Notes under the pieces: generated by a model
Databases searched by the model: none
The model's input: the letters and a program-made list of their open reading frames with translations, nothing else
What the model was told of the DNA's origin: nothing
Shown: in pieces, positions 10,971 to 19,363 of the stretch
Layout: every line of letters starts with the position of its first letter
Position numbering within the stretch: the first letter of the stretch is position 1
From: Candidatus Polarisedimenticola svalbardensis
GTDB taxonomy: Bacteria > Acidobacteriota > Polarisedimenticolia > Polarisedimenticolales > Polarisedimenticolaceae
Assembly (NCBI GenBank): GCA_014764515.1
Contig: JACXWD010000002.1
Coordinates: forward strand, 62,001-126,000
DNA length: 64,000 bases
Reading direction: 5' to 3'
Translations under genes and position numbers: made by a program

Positions 10971-11824
10971 GTACGCGGCCGTCACCGGAGGCTGTGAACC
11001 GTATCCTGGACGCTGCCCTGGCCGAGGACCTTGACCTGGCCGGAGATATAACCACAGCCGCCGTCATCCCGAAGGGCAGCACGGCAACCGCCAGGATAGT
11101 CGCCCGGTGCGAGTTGGTGGTGGCCGGCGTAGACGTGGCCTGCGGCGTGTTCCGGCGTCTCGATTCCCGGCAGGTGAGTGTGGATGTCGCCGTCCAGGAT
11201 GGGGACGAAGTTGCCGCCGGCACGCTTCTGGCGACGGTAACCGGCGACGCCGCAGTGATCCTGACCGGTGAACGGGCCGCACTGAATATCCTGGGACGGA
11301 TGTCCGGCGTAGCCACCACCACCCGGTCCGCCGTACGGGAGATCGCAGGTACCGGGGCGGTGATCCTGGACACCCGCAAAACCATGCCCGGTCTTCGGGA
11401 ACTGGACAAGTACGCGGTGGCTGCAGGCGGGGGTACCAACCACCGGCTTGGCCTTTTCGACGCCGTCATGATCAAGGACACCCACCTCGGCGTTACCGGA
11501 TCGGTTTCCGGTGCGGTCCGGGCAGCCCTGTCAGCAGGGCACGCCCCCGGGATCATCACCGCGGAAGTCCGCTCCACCGATCAGTTGGAGGAGGCGATAG
11601 AGGCCGGCGCCGGCAGGGCCCTTCTGGACAACATGGACCTGGCCACGTTGCAGGCATGTGTGGCCCTCGGCAAAGGCAGGATCGTCCTGGAAGCTTCCGG
11701 CGGGCTCCGTCCGGGAAATCTCCGCGCCGTTGCGGAGACCGGTGTCGACTTCCTCAGCCTCGGCTGGTTGACCCATTCGGCGCCCTCTGCCGATGTCGCC
11801 ATGGAAATAGACGGCGGCTGGTGA
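10967..11824 (+). CDS. nadC: Nicotinate-nucleotide pyrophosphorylase (carboxylating)
   Basis: EDLDLAGDITTAAVIP, ERAALNILGRMSGVATTT, ILDTRKTMPGLRELDKYAVAAGGGTNHRLGLFDAVMIKD; GTG start overlapping the valS stop. Confidence 0.97.
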   Translation: MSTRPSPEAVNRILDAALAEDLDLAGDITTAAVIPKGSTATARIVARCELVVAGVDVACGVFRRLDSRQVSVDVAVQDGDEVAAGTLLATVTGDAAVILTGERAALNILGRMSGVATTTRSAVREIAGTGAVILDTRKTMPGLRELDKYAVAAGGGTNHRLGLFDAVMIKDTHLGVTGSVSGAVRAALSAGHAPGIITAEVRSTDQLEEAIEAGAGRALLDNMDLATLQACVALGKGRIVLEASGGLRPGNLRAVAETGVDFLSLGWLTHSAPSADVAMEIDGGW

Positions 11825-11831
11825 CCGTGCC

Positions 11832-12629
11832 GTGCTGGATGCCGACCGTCTTGAAACGCTGATCCGCGACAACCTCCTGGTGACCCGACTGCGCGTTATC
11901 CCCGAACTGGTGTCCACCCAGGATGAGGCCCGGCGCCTGGCCGAATCCGGCGCATCTCCCGGCACCGTGGTCTTTGCTCACCGGCAGACCGGTGGCAGGG
12001 GCAGCCGGGGGCGGCGGTGGTATTCCCCTGAAGGGTCCGGCCTGTATTTTTCCATTCTTCTCGGTCAGGCAGGTGATGCGGCCACACCGGCGCGCTGGAC
12101 CCTGGCCGCATCGCTGGCGGTATGCCGGGCCTGCCGGGATTATGCCGTTCCGGCCGAGATCAAATGGCCCAACGATATTCTGATCCGGGGCCGCAAAGTG
12201 GCGGGCATCCTTGCGGAACTGCGAAGCGGACCGTCCAATCCGGTCCTTGCTCTCGGGATCGGAGTCAATGTGGGTCAGAGAGAAGGGGATTTTCCGGACG
12301 AACTGACGGAGACCGGAACTTCCCTGCTGATGGAGGGGGGCGTCGATTGCGGCCGGGAGGAACTGGCCGCCGCCATACTGGGACAGCTCTCCACCATTGC
12401 AGGACTGATGTACCATGGCGATTGGGCCCAGGTTCGTGAAGACTGGATAGCCATGGCCTGCGGCATCCAGGGAGCGCCTGTTCGGCTCCGGGATGATGCC
12501 GGAGTGGCGGCCGGCCCCTGCGGGACCACAGCCGGAATTGATGAAGGCGGCGCCTTGATAGTCCGCCTGGAAGACGGATCCAGGACGATTCTGCACTCCT
12601 CCGAATCCCTGGTGCCCATGGAGACTTGA
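11832..12629 (+). CDS. birA: Biotin-[acetyl-CoA-carboxylase] ligase
   Basis: VFAHRQTGGRGSRGRRWYSPEGSGLYFSILL and IKWPNDILIRGRKVAGILAE. Confidence 0.95.
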   Translation: MLDADRLETLIRDNLLVTRLRVIPELVSTQDEARRLAESGASPGTVVFAHRQTGGRGSRGRRWYSPEGSGLYFSILLGQAGDAATPARWTLAASLAVCRACRDYAVPAEIKWPNDILIRGRKVAGILAELRSGPSNPVLALGIGVNVGQREGDFPDELTETGTSLLMEGGVDCGREELAAAILGQLSTIAGLMYHGDWAQVREDWIAMACGIQGAPVRLRDDAGVAAGPCGTTAGIDEGGALIVRLEDGSRTILHSSESLVPMET

Positions 12630-12632
12630 GCG

Positions 12633-13403
12633 ATGCTGCTTGCCATTGACGCCGGAAATACACATACCGTGTTCGGTCTTTTCGACGGGCGCAACATGGA
12701 GGCGCTGTGGCGGATCGGCACCAGGAAAGAGCTGACCTCGGACGAGCTGGGCGCCTGGGTGCGTCTTCTCCTCGGGGATGCCGGGTTCAACTCATCGGAC
12801 ATTGACGGGGTGATCGCCTGCAGTGTCGTACCGGACATGAATACGGTGTTGACGGACACCAGCAGGGTCTGTTTCGGCCGGGCTCCACTGTTTATCGGGC
12901 CGGGGATCCGTACCGGTATGAAAATCCGCTATGAAAACCCGCACGAAGTCGGCGCGGACCGAATCGTCAACGCCGTGGCGGCCAAGGAGCGTCTGGGCGC
13001 GCCGGTGATGGTTCTCGATTTCGGGACCGCCACCACACTGGATGTAGTGGATGAAGACGGGGAGTACCTGGGCGGCGTGATCGCACCGGGACTTGAGATA
13101 TCCGCGGAAGCCCTGTTCGAAAAAGCGGCCAGGCTCTCCAGAGTCGATATCCGCAGGCCGGACCGGGCCATCGGCCGCACCACCGAAGACAGCATCCGTT
13201 CAGGCCTGTTCTTCGGGTACGCCTCCCTGGTGGAAGGGGTCATCCGGCGTGCAAGGGAAGAACTGGGCCAGGATGCTCCCGTGATTGCAACCGGCGGCCT
13301 GGCCCCTGTATTCGAGGGTGAAATCGGGATCATCAAGGATATCGTTCCAGGGCTGACGCTGGAGGGATTGCGGATCATCTGGGAGAAGAACCACAAACGA
13401 TGA
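12633..13403 (+). CDS. coaX: Type III pantothenate kinase
   Basis: MLLAIDAGNTHTVFGLFDG, GADRIVNAVAAKERL, MVLDFGTATTLDVVDEDGEYLGGVIAPG. Confidence 0.96.
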   Translation: MLLAIDAGNTHTVFGLFDGRNMEALWRIGTRKELTSDELGAWVRLLLGDAGFNSSDIDGVIACSVVPDMNTVLTDTSRVCFGRAPLFIGPGIRTGMKIRYENPHEVGADRIVNAVAAKERLGAPVMVLDFGTATTLDVVDEDGEYLGGVIAPGLEISAEALFEKAARLSRVDIRRPDRAIGRTTEDSIRSGLFFGYASLVEGVIRRAREELGQDAPVIATGGLAPVFEGEIGIIKDIVPGLTLEGLRIIWEKNHKR

Positions 13404-13870
13404 GAATATTTTTCGTCTGCAGCGGCAACATCTGTCGCAGCCCGATGGCGGCGGAATACGCCCGGCACCGGGCGGCACAGGCCGGCCTGAGCCACCTTAT
13501 TGTGGATTCCGCGGGCACACTGGGCATCGTCGGCGCCCCGGCTTCCGAGTACGCGGTGCAAGTCCTTCGGGAAAACGGCCTGGACCTTACGTCCCACCGG
13601 TCCAGGGGTGTGCGCAAGAACGACATGACCGATTCCGACCTGGTCCTGGTGATGGAGCATCGCCACATGGCGGAACTGGAACACCGGTTTCCCCGTCGGG
13701 AGGGAAGCGTCTACCTGTTGCGCGCCTTTGACCACGGCCCCGATCCGGCCTCGGGCGCGCCGGACCTGGACGATCCGATCCAGCAGCCCCTGGATGATTA
13801 CCGGGCGCGGTTCGCCGAAATCCGTACTGCGGTGGACCACCTTGTGATCCACCTCCGGAATTCCAGGTAG
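13400..13870 (+). CDS. Low-molecular-weight protein tyrosine phosphatase family
   Basis: MRIFFVCSGNICRSPMAAEY (CX5R P-loop) and PDLDDPI acid motif. Confidence 0.93.
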   Translation: MRIFFVCSGNICRSPMAAEYARHRAAQAGLSHLIVDSAGTLGIVGAPASEYAVQVLRENGLDLTSHRSRGVRKNDMTDSDLVLVMEHRHMAELEHRFPRREGSVYLLRAFDHGPDPASGAPDLDDPIQQPLDDYRARFAEIRTAVDHLVIHLRNSR

Positions 13871-13875
13871 ACGCC

Positions 13876-14499
13876 GTGGACAGGACCGGTCGGCAGTACG
13901 TCCGGAAACTGGAAGATGCCCTTGCACGGCGTGCCGAAGGTCCGAGGGTATTTACCCAGCGGGACTACCGCCTGGCGACCCGGTGGCATCAGGAGGGGGT
14001 ACCGATCGGGTTGATCCTGGAGACCCTGGATCGGCGGAAGGTCGCCGCCCGCAGCCTGGCCCAGATCGCCTCCCGGGTGGACGAGAGCTGGAAGGCGGTG
14101 TGCGCCGGGAAGCTCCGGGCTGATGAGACCGAACCGCCGGCCTCTGTTGCGGATAGAGGTCCTGAACGGGAACTGGCCGACGCCCTTCTGCAGGCGCCGC
14201 CGTCGACAGGGCTTCATGCCCTTCTGCTGAGACTGCAGGAGGCTTACCGTGGCGACGCATCACCTGCGGATCTCGAAAAGCTGATCGAGGAACAACTGCC
14301 TGGCGCTGTGCTGCCGGAGCAACTGCAGGAAGCCGAGGAGCTGGCACGACTCAGCCTGGAGTCCCATCGGGGAAGGATGCCGCCGGACGTATTTCGCGAA
14401 ACGATGCGCAGGGGCGTTCTGGCCAGGTTGCGGCGCGTGACCGGTATCCCGCGCTTTCGCCGGGGTTCTGGCCATGGCGGTTCTGCCGCAGTAGACTGA
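13876..14499 (+). CDS. Hypothetical protein, all-helical, charged
   Basis: Open frame of 207 codons tightly packed between LMW-PTP and comEC; no family recognised with confidence. Confidence 0.7.
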   Translation: MDRTGRQYVRKLEDALARRAEGPRVFTQRDYRLATRWHQEGVPIGLILETLDRRKVAARSLAQIASRVDESWKAVCAGKLRADETEPPASVADRGPERELADALLQAPPSTGLHALLLRLQEAYRGDASPADLEKLIEEQLPGAVLPEQLQEAEELARLSLESHRGRMPPDVFRETMRRGVLARLRRVTGIPRFRRGSGHGGSAAVD

Positions 14500-14529
14500 C
14501 GGCCCCAACCTGCCTCCCGGGGTTTCCCG

Positions 14530-16884
14530 GTGTTTCCGTTCCAGCCGAAACGATACCCCTGTGTGATCCTGGCCGGATGCTACCTTGCCGGCAGGGTGGC
14601 GACGTCGATGCTGACCGATCCTGCGGTGCCGGTGATCCTTGCTCTCGTCGTTCTCGGGCTCTCTGCCGTCGGTATGCTCGTCCAGCGCTCTCCGGCCCGC
14701 ACCACGCTGGCATGCGTTGCGCTGTTCCTGGTCGGTGTGGCCCACGGCAACGCCGACCTCCAGGAAGACGACTCCGGGGTCCCGTTTGTAGAATCGGAAA
14801 TCATCGGCCGTGTGCTGGAGATGCCGGAGCTGTCGGCAGGAGGCGACACCATCCTGCGCATCGATGTGGACGGCCGGGTGTACCGCCTGAAAGTCCGCCG
14901 GTCCATGGCAGGATCCGACGACAGGATTCTGGCGCTGCGTCATGGCGACCAGGTCCGGGTCTGGGCGCGGACCGGCCTGCCTGCCCCTTACGCCAATCCG
15001 TCGGCGGATCGACCGGCCCGCTCCCTCCGTTCGGCCGGTATCCATCGAGTGGGAACGGTCAAAAGCGCCAGGCTCGTTGAGCGCATGGCTACAGGAGAGA
15101 CAGGCCTTCTGAGGCAGGTGGACTTCGCCAGAGCCAGGTTCCGCACCGGGCTGGACCGTATCTGTGACGGCGACGCCGATCCCCGGGGACTGTTGGGAGC
15201 CATGCTCCTGGGTGACCGGGCAGGTCTGTTGCCGGACACGGTCGATCGACTCCGTTCCGCCGGCCTGGTGCATCTCATTGCGGTGAGCGGGCTCCATGTC
15301 GGCCTGATCCTGCTCCTGGCTCTAGGCGCCCTGAACAGGCTGCCCCTCCCCATCGGTTTCCGCTTCCTTGGCGCTCCGCTGATGCTGGCCGGTGTGGTTC
15401 TGCTCATGGGGACTACTGCGTCGATCCTGAGAGCTGCCGCCATGGCTCTGATCGCCGGCTGGGGCAACCGGTTCGGGAGGTCCGCTGGTCCGGTGAACAT
15501 CATGGCGGCGGCAGCGTTGCTCCTGGTCACCCTGGAACCGTCGTCGATCCATAACGCCGGGTTCCGGTTGAGCTTCGCCGCCACAGCGGGAATCCTGCTC
15601 CTTTACCGACCTCTGAGACGGCTGTTACCGTTGCCCGCCTTTCCAGGTGCACCTCTGGCGATTTCAATCGCCGCCTACCTGGGAACGGCGCCTTGGACCG
15701 CAGCCCTGTTCGGAACGGTCGCCCCGGTTTCGCTCCTGTCGAACCTGTGCAGCGCTCCGCTGTGTGGTGTGATTCTGCTGTCCGGCTATCCGGCCATGTT
15801 TCTCTCCGCCGCCGGGTTGCCGACACTGGGATCCGGAACGGTGGCATTGGCCGGGTGCCGTTGGCTGATCCGGCTTGCAGAACTGGCGCCGGGATCGGTA
15901 CAGCAGGTGCCGGCCCCGACCGTTGTGGTGATCACCGGCCTCCTGGCGCTGATACCGCTCCTTGCCCGTCCTCGCAGCGCCACCTGCCGCAGCTTTCTTC
16001 TTCTGGCTCTGGCCATGGCCATGACCTGCCTCCACCTGGGGAAGTTGCCGCCTGTGCTTCGCGGCGGCGTTCTGGAGGTTACGGTCCCTGATGTCGGCCA
16101 GGGGCAGGCGGTGCTGGTTCGCAGCGGGACCGGAGCCGTGCTGGTGGATGCCGGTGGCTCCCGGTCCGCCACTTTCGATGTGGGCGCCCGGGTTGTAGCG
16201 CCCCAGCTTTCAAGGATCGGCATACGCCGGCTGGATGTTCTGGCCATCAGCCATGAACATCTCGATCATGCTGCAGGCGCCGGGGCGATTCTCAAACGGT
16301 TCGAGGTCGGCCACCTCTGGATCCCGCCGGGAACTGCATCCCGGGCGGCAATCCGCCCGCTGGTGGAGCTTGCCAGGCAAAGACACGTGCCGGTGGTTCT
16401 GGCGGCACAGGGGACGGTCCACCGTGGTGAAGGCTGGACCTTGTCGTCCCTTCACCCGGGGAACGGTCTGGAGCATCTTTCGGTCAACGACCGATCCCTG
16501 GTCCTCCATTTCCGTACGGAGTGCGGCGCCGTTCTGCTCCCAGGCGATCTGGAGAGGGCGGGAGAGCAAGTACTCCTGGAAGCGGTTTCGGATCCGGGGT
16601 CACTGGATGCCGACCTGTTGCTGGCAGGCCATCATGGCGCCGCCAACAGTTCCTCTCTCCCGTTCCTTGCGGCGGTCTCGCCCCGGATTGTGCTGATTTC
16701 CGCCGGTCGGGGAAATCGTTTCGGTCATCCGGATCCGGGAACCGAGGACCGGTTCCTGTCGTCTCCAGCTACCGTAGCCTCCACCCACCGGGATGGGCTC
16801 CTGAGCTGGCGCAGGGACCGGTCCGGCTGGACACTCACGGGATATACGACAGGGGAATCGGCAGGAAGGCCAGCACGAAGATAA
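14530..16884 (+). CDS. comEC: DNA internalization-related competence protein ComEC/Rec2
   Basis: LLGAMLLGDRAGLLPDTVDRLRSAGLVHLIAVSGLHVGLIL and C-terminal metallo-beta-lactamase region VTVPDVGQGQAVLVRSGTGAVLVDAGG...SHEHLDHAAG. Confidence 0.95.
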   Translation: MFPFQPKRYPCVILAGCYLAGRVATSMLTDPAVPVILALVVLGLSAVGMLVQRSPARTTLACVALFLVGVAHGNADLQEDDSGVPFVESEIIGRVLEMPELSAGGDTILRIDVDGRVYRLKVRRSMAGSDDRILALRHGDQVRVWARTGLPAPYANPSADRPARSLRSAGIHRVGTVKSARLVERMATGETGLLRQVDFARARFRTGLDRICDGDADPRGLLGAMLLGDRAGLLPDTVDRLRSAGLVHLIAVSGLHVGLILLLALGALNRLPLPIGFRFLGAPLMLAGVVLLMGTTASILRAAAMALIAGWGNRFGRSAGPVNIMAAAALLLVTLEPSSIHNAGFRLSFAATAGILLLYRPLRRLLPLPAFPGAPLAISIAAYLGTAPWTAALFGTVAPVSLLSNLCSAPLCGVILLSGYPAMFLSAAGLPTLGSGTVALAGCRWLIRLAELAPGSVQQVPAPTVVVITGLLALIPLLARPRSATCRSFLLLALAMAMTCLHLGKLPPVLRGGVLEVTVPDVGQGQAVLVRSGTGAVLVDAGGSRSATFDVGARVVAPQLSRIGIRRLDVLAISHEHLDHAAGAGAILKRFEVGHLWIPPGTASRAAIRPLVELARQRHVPVVLAAQGTVHRGEGWTLSSLHPGNGLEHLSVNDRSLVLHFRTECGAVLLPGDLERAGEQVLLEAVSDPGSLDADLLLAGHHGAANSSSLPFLAAVSPRIVLISAGRGNRFGHPDPGTEDRFLSSPATVASTHRDGLLSWRRDRSGWTLTGYTTGESAGRPARR

Positions 16885-17743
16885 CCAGCAGGGCAAGAGC
16901 GACCCAGTTTCTTGCAGTTCCCAGACTCCCGCCTTCCACCATCAGGCGCGGGTGCCGGTTCCGCATCAGCAGCAACACGATGAACCACAGGCTGTATACC
17001 GAGGGGGTACGTGTCGTCCATGTTGTAAAGACGATCCATCCCCCCAGGAGAGCGATGGTGCTCCAGGACAACAACCGGTGCAGCCTTCGTGAAATGGAGT
17101 AGGCGACATGGCCGCCGTCCAGCTGTCCCACCGGGAAAAGGTTCAGGGTGGTCAGGAACAGGCCGAACCAGCCTGCGAAGAACACCGGCCGCATCATCAG
17201 TTCGGAAGTTTCATACATCAGGCTGAGAACGATGTAAGTGAGCAGGGAACTGCCGTAGCTCCAGTACCCGCCAGCCACCGTCTCCGGGAGAGGGACGCCG
17301 GTTCCGGCCCCGGCCAGCAGGACCGGAACCGTAACGACGAATCCTGCAAGGGGGCCGGCTGCTGCAATGTCGAACAGGGCCCGGCGATTGGGTATCGGCC
17401 CCTGGATCCGGATCACCGCCCCGAAGGTGCCGAACATCAGGAACGGCGCCGGGACGAAGAACGGCAGGGTGGCCCGAACACCGTAACGCCGGCAGGCCAG
17501 GTAATGGCCCATCTCATGGGCGAAGAGGATCGCCAGCATGCACGCTGCAAACGGGATGGAAGGGACCAGTGCGGCCGGCGTGAACGGCAGTTTCCAGACG
17601 GAAATCTGCGCAAACTCGGGGGGGACACCGGCGAACCATACTGCGCCGGAAACCAGGGCCGACCAGGCGGTAAGCAGGAACAGAAGGATGTGGAGCCAAA
17701 GGCGGTTGCCCCTCTTCCTGATTCTTGCGATCGGTGGCTCCAT
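16835..17743 (-). CDS. Site-2 protease family (M50) membrane metalloprotease
   Basis: FAHEMGHYLACRRYGV (HExxH) and NLFPVGQLDGGHVAYS; start set at the ATG complement 17741-17743 rather than the ORF maximum. Confidence 0.93.
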   Translation of the reverse strand: MEPPIARIRKRGNRLWLHILLFLLTAWSALVSGAVWFAGVPPEFAQISVWKLPFTPAALVPSIPFAACMLAILFAHEMGHYLACRRYGVRATLPFFVPAPFLMFGTFGAVIRIQGPIPNRRALFDIAAAGPLAGFVVTVPVLLAGAGTGVPLPETVAGGYWSYGSSLLTYIVLSLMYETSELMMRPVFFAGWFGLFLTTLNLFPVGQLDGGHVAYSISRRLHRLLSWSTIALLGGWIVFTTWTTRTPSVYSLWFIVLLLMRNRHPRLMVEGGSLGTARNWVALALLVIFVLAFLPIPLSYIP

Positions 17744-17897
17744 CCCGCCGATTATAGACCAGGCTGTCCCTTGGAGGAGACAGTAGCTGTTCTCCCTGAA
17801 GGACTCGGCGGGGCAACCCCCTCCGAGCTTCCGGCCTATTTCCAGGGTATGTTTATTGCATGATCCAGTACCGGAACGGCCAGGCCGGAGGTGACCG

Positions 17898-18911
17898 ATG
17901 ACAGAAAACAGATCCGCTCGAAAATTCGGGAGGTTCATGACAGTGGTCGTGATCCTGTTCCTGGCCGCCGGCGGATTGTCCGTCCTGGCCGGCAGCGCCA
18001 AGCGCTCCAGGCCGTCCGGATCCGGGAGCGGCGGCAGCAGCGCCAGGCCCTCGGCTTCGATTGCAGGCCCGAGCCGGCCGGGTAACAGCCCCGGTGGCAC
18101 CAGCACCCGGGTATCCGGTCGGGCCGGTTACGGCTACGGTCACGGAGGCTATCACCACGGTGGTTACTCCTACTATCCCGGGGGCTGGTACGGCGGATAC
18201 GGCGGTTATGGCTGGCCTTACGGTTACGGCTGGTACGGCGGCTACGGCTGGCCGTACGGCCTCGGCTGGTATGGCGGCTACGGTCCTTACGCCGGGACTC
18301 GTTATCGCATGGTCACTGTGGCCGTGAGCCCCAACCAGAATGCTCCCGCCGTTCTGGAGACCGATATCCATCCGAAAAAGGCGCACCTGATTCTGGATGG
18401 CGACGATCTGGGCAAGGTGAAATATTTCAACGGCAACTGGGATCGGCTGCCGCTCTCCCCAGGTCAGCACAAACTGGTGTTTGCGGCCGAGGGTTATCGC
18501 ACCCTGAGGGTTGAGATGGAGGCGGAGCCGGGTCGGTTCTACCGTCTCGACTATCGTATGGAAAAGGGCGAAGGGGAGGATCCCAGATCAATGGCCCTGC
18601 CCCGTGCCGCTCCGAAAAAGGCGGCTGCCGAAACGAACGTGCGCATGGAGATGGACACCGGTGAGAGGTCCGGCCTGTCTCGCGGCCTGCTCAGGATCCG
18701 TGTTGTTCCGGGGGATGCCGCTGTCTATCTGGACGGCGAGTTCCTGGGTCGAGGCGAAGAACTCGCCCGGCTTCACGGCGCACTGCCGGTTGCCGCCGGT
18801 GTTCACCGGGTGGAGATCGTCCGTCCCGGCTTCCATTCAAAGACCCTGGAAGTCGATGTGCCGGAAGGTGGCGATGCGTTGCGAATCGAGGAGGAGTTGG
18901 ACAGGGAATAG
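17898..18911 (+). CDS. Exported PEGA-domain protein with Gly/Tyr/Trp-rich low-complexity segment
   Basis: N-terminal TM; GYGYGHGGYHHGGYSYYPGGWYGGYGGYGWPYGYGWYGGYGWPYGLGWYGGYGPYAG; two PEGA-like units (DIHPKKAHLILDGDDLG..., RVVPGDAAVYLDGEFLG...). Confidence 0.85.
   Translation: MTENRSARKFGRFMTVVVILFLAAGGLSVLAGSAKRSRPSGSGSGGSSARPSASIAGPSRPGNSPGGTSTRVSGRAGYGYGHGGYHHGGYSYYPGGWYGGYGGYGWPYGYGWYGGYGWPYGLGWYGGYGPYAGTRYRMVTVAVSPNQNAPAVLETDIHPKKAHLILDGDDLGKVKYFNGNWDRLPLSPGQHKLVFAAEGYRTLRVEMEAEPGRFYRLDYRMEKGEGEDPRSMALPRAAPKKAAAETNVRMEMDTGERSGLSRGLLRIRVVPGDAAVYLDGEFLGRGEELARLHGALPVAAGVHRVEIVRPGFHSKTLEVDVPEGGDALRIEEELDRE
18127..18290 (+). repeat. Imperfect GGC-TAY/TGG-rich repeat encoding Gly/Tyr/Trp-rich domain
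   Basis: Recurrent ggctggtacggcggctacggctggccgtacgg-type units. Confidence 0.85.
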
Positions 18912-18928
18912 TCCCGGTCCGCTTGCGG

Positions 18929-19198
18929 CTATTGCAGGTTGCGGAGGTTCTTCCCCGGTTTAAAGCGTATGGTTTTGCCGGGTGGGATTCGTACTTCGCG
19001 GCCTGTGCGAGGGTTACGACCGATCCCTTTCTTTCGAGGCTTGACCTGGAATACGCCGAACCCGCGCAGTTCGATCCGCTCTCCGTTTTCCATGGCCCGT
19101 TTCATCGCAGCGAAAACGGCTTCCACCGCATCAACAGCTTTGACCTTGGTAATCTTCGCCTCCTCGGCGACCCTGTTGATGATATCGGCCTTGATCAT
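18929..19198 (-). CDS. HU/IHF family DNA-binding protein
   Basis: MIKADIINRVAEEAKITKVKAVDAVEAVFAAMKRAMENGERIELRGFGVFQVKPRKKGIGRNPRTGREVRIPPGKTIRFKPGK; ATG at 19198 with AGGAGG SD 8 nt upstream. Confidence 0.95.
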   Translation of the reverse strand: MIKADIINRVAEEAKITKVKAVDAVEAVFAAMKRAMENGERIELRGFGVFQVKPRKKGIGRNPRTGREVRIPPGKTIRFKPGKNLRNLQ

Positions 19199-19236
19199 CC
19201 GGAGAACCTCCTGAAAACTGTCGGACACACCGGGTA

Positions 19237-19265
19237 AGTTTACGGAGGATGTGAGGTCCCGTCAA
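19237..19265 (-). promoter_or_regulatory. Sigma-70-type promoter for HU gene
   Basis: Minus strand TTGACG-N17-TAAACT (-35 at 19260-19265, -10 at 19237-19242), just upstream of the SD/ATG. Confidence 0.65.
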
Positions 19266-19363
19266 GGGTGGACGGGGCCTAAACCTAAACATTTAATGCA
19301 CTTAGCCGGACTATGCTTGTGGCGCCGTTCAACGGGTGCTAGTTTGGGCCGAGGAGTCCCGAC

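Noticed and set aside
17744-18106. N-terminal extension of the M50 protease ORF
   Set aside because: Covers the divergent promoter region and overlaps the PEGA gene start; ATG at 17743 gives a sensible N-terminal TM protein.
19289-19305. CCTAAACCTAAACATT, telomere-like direct repeat
   Set aside because: Only two short copies; no array.
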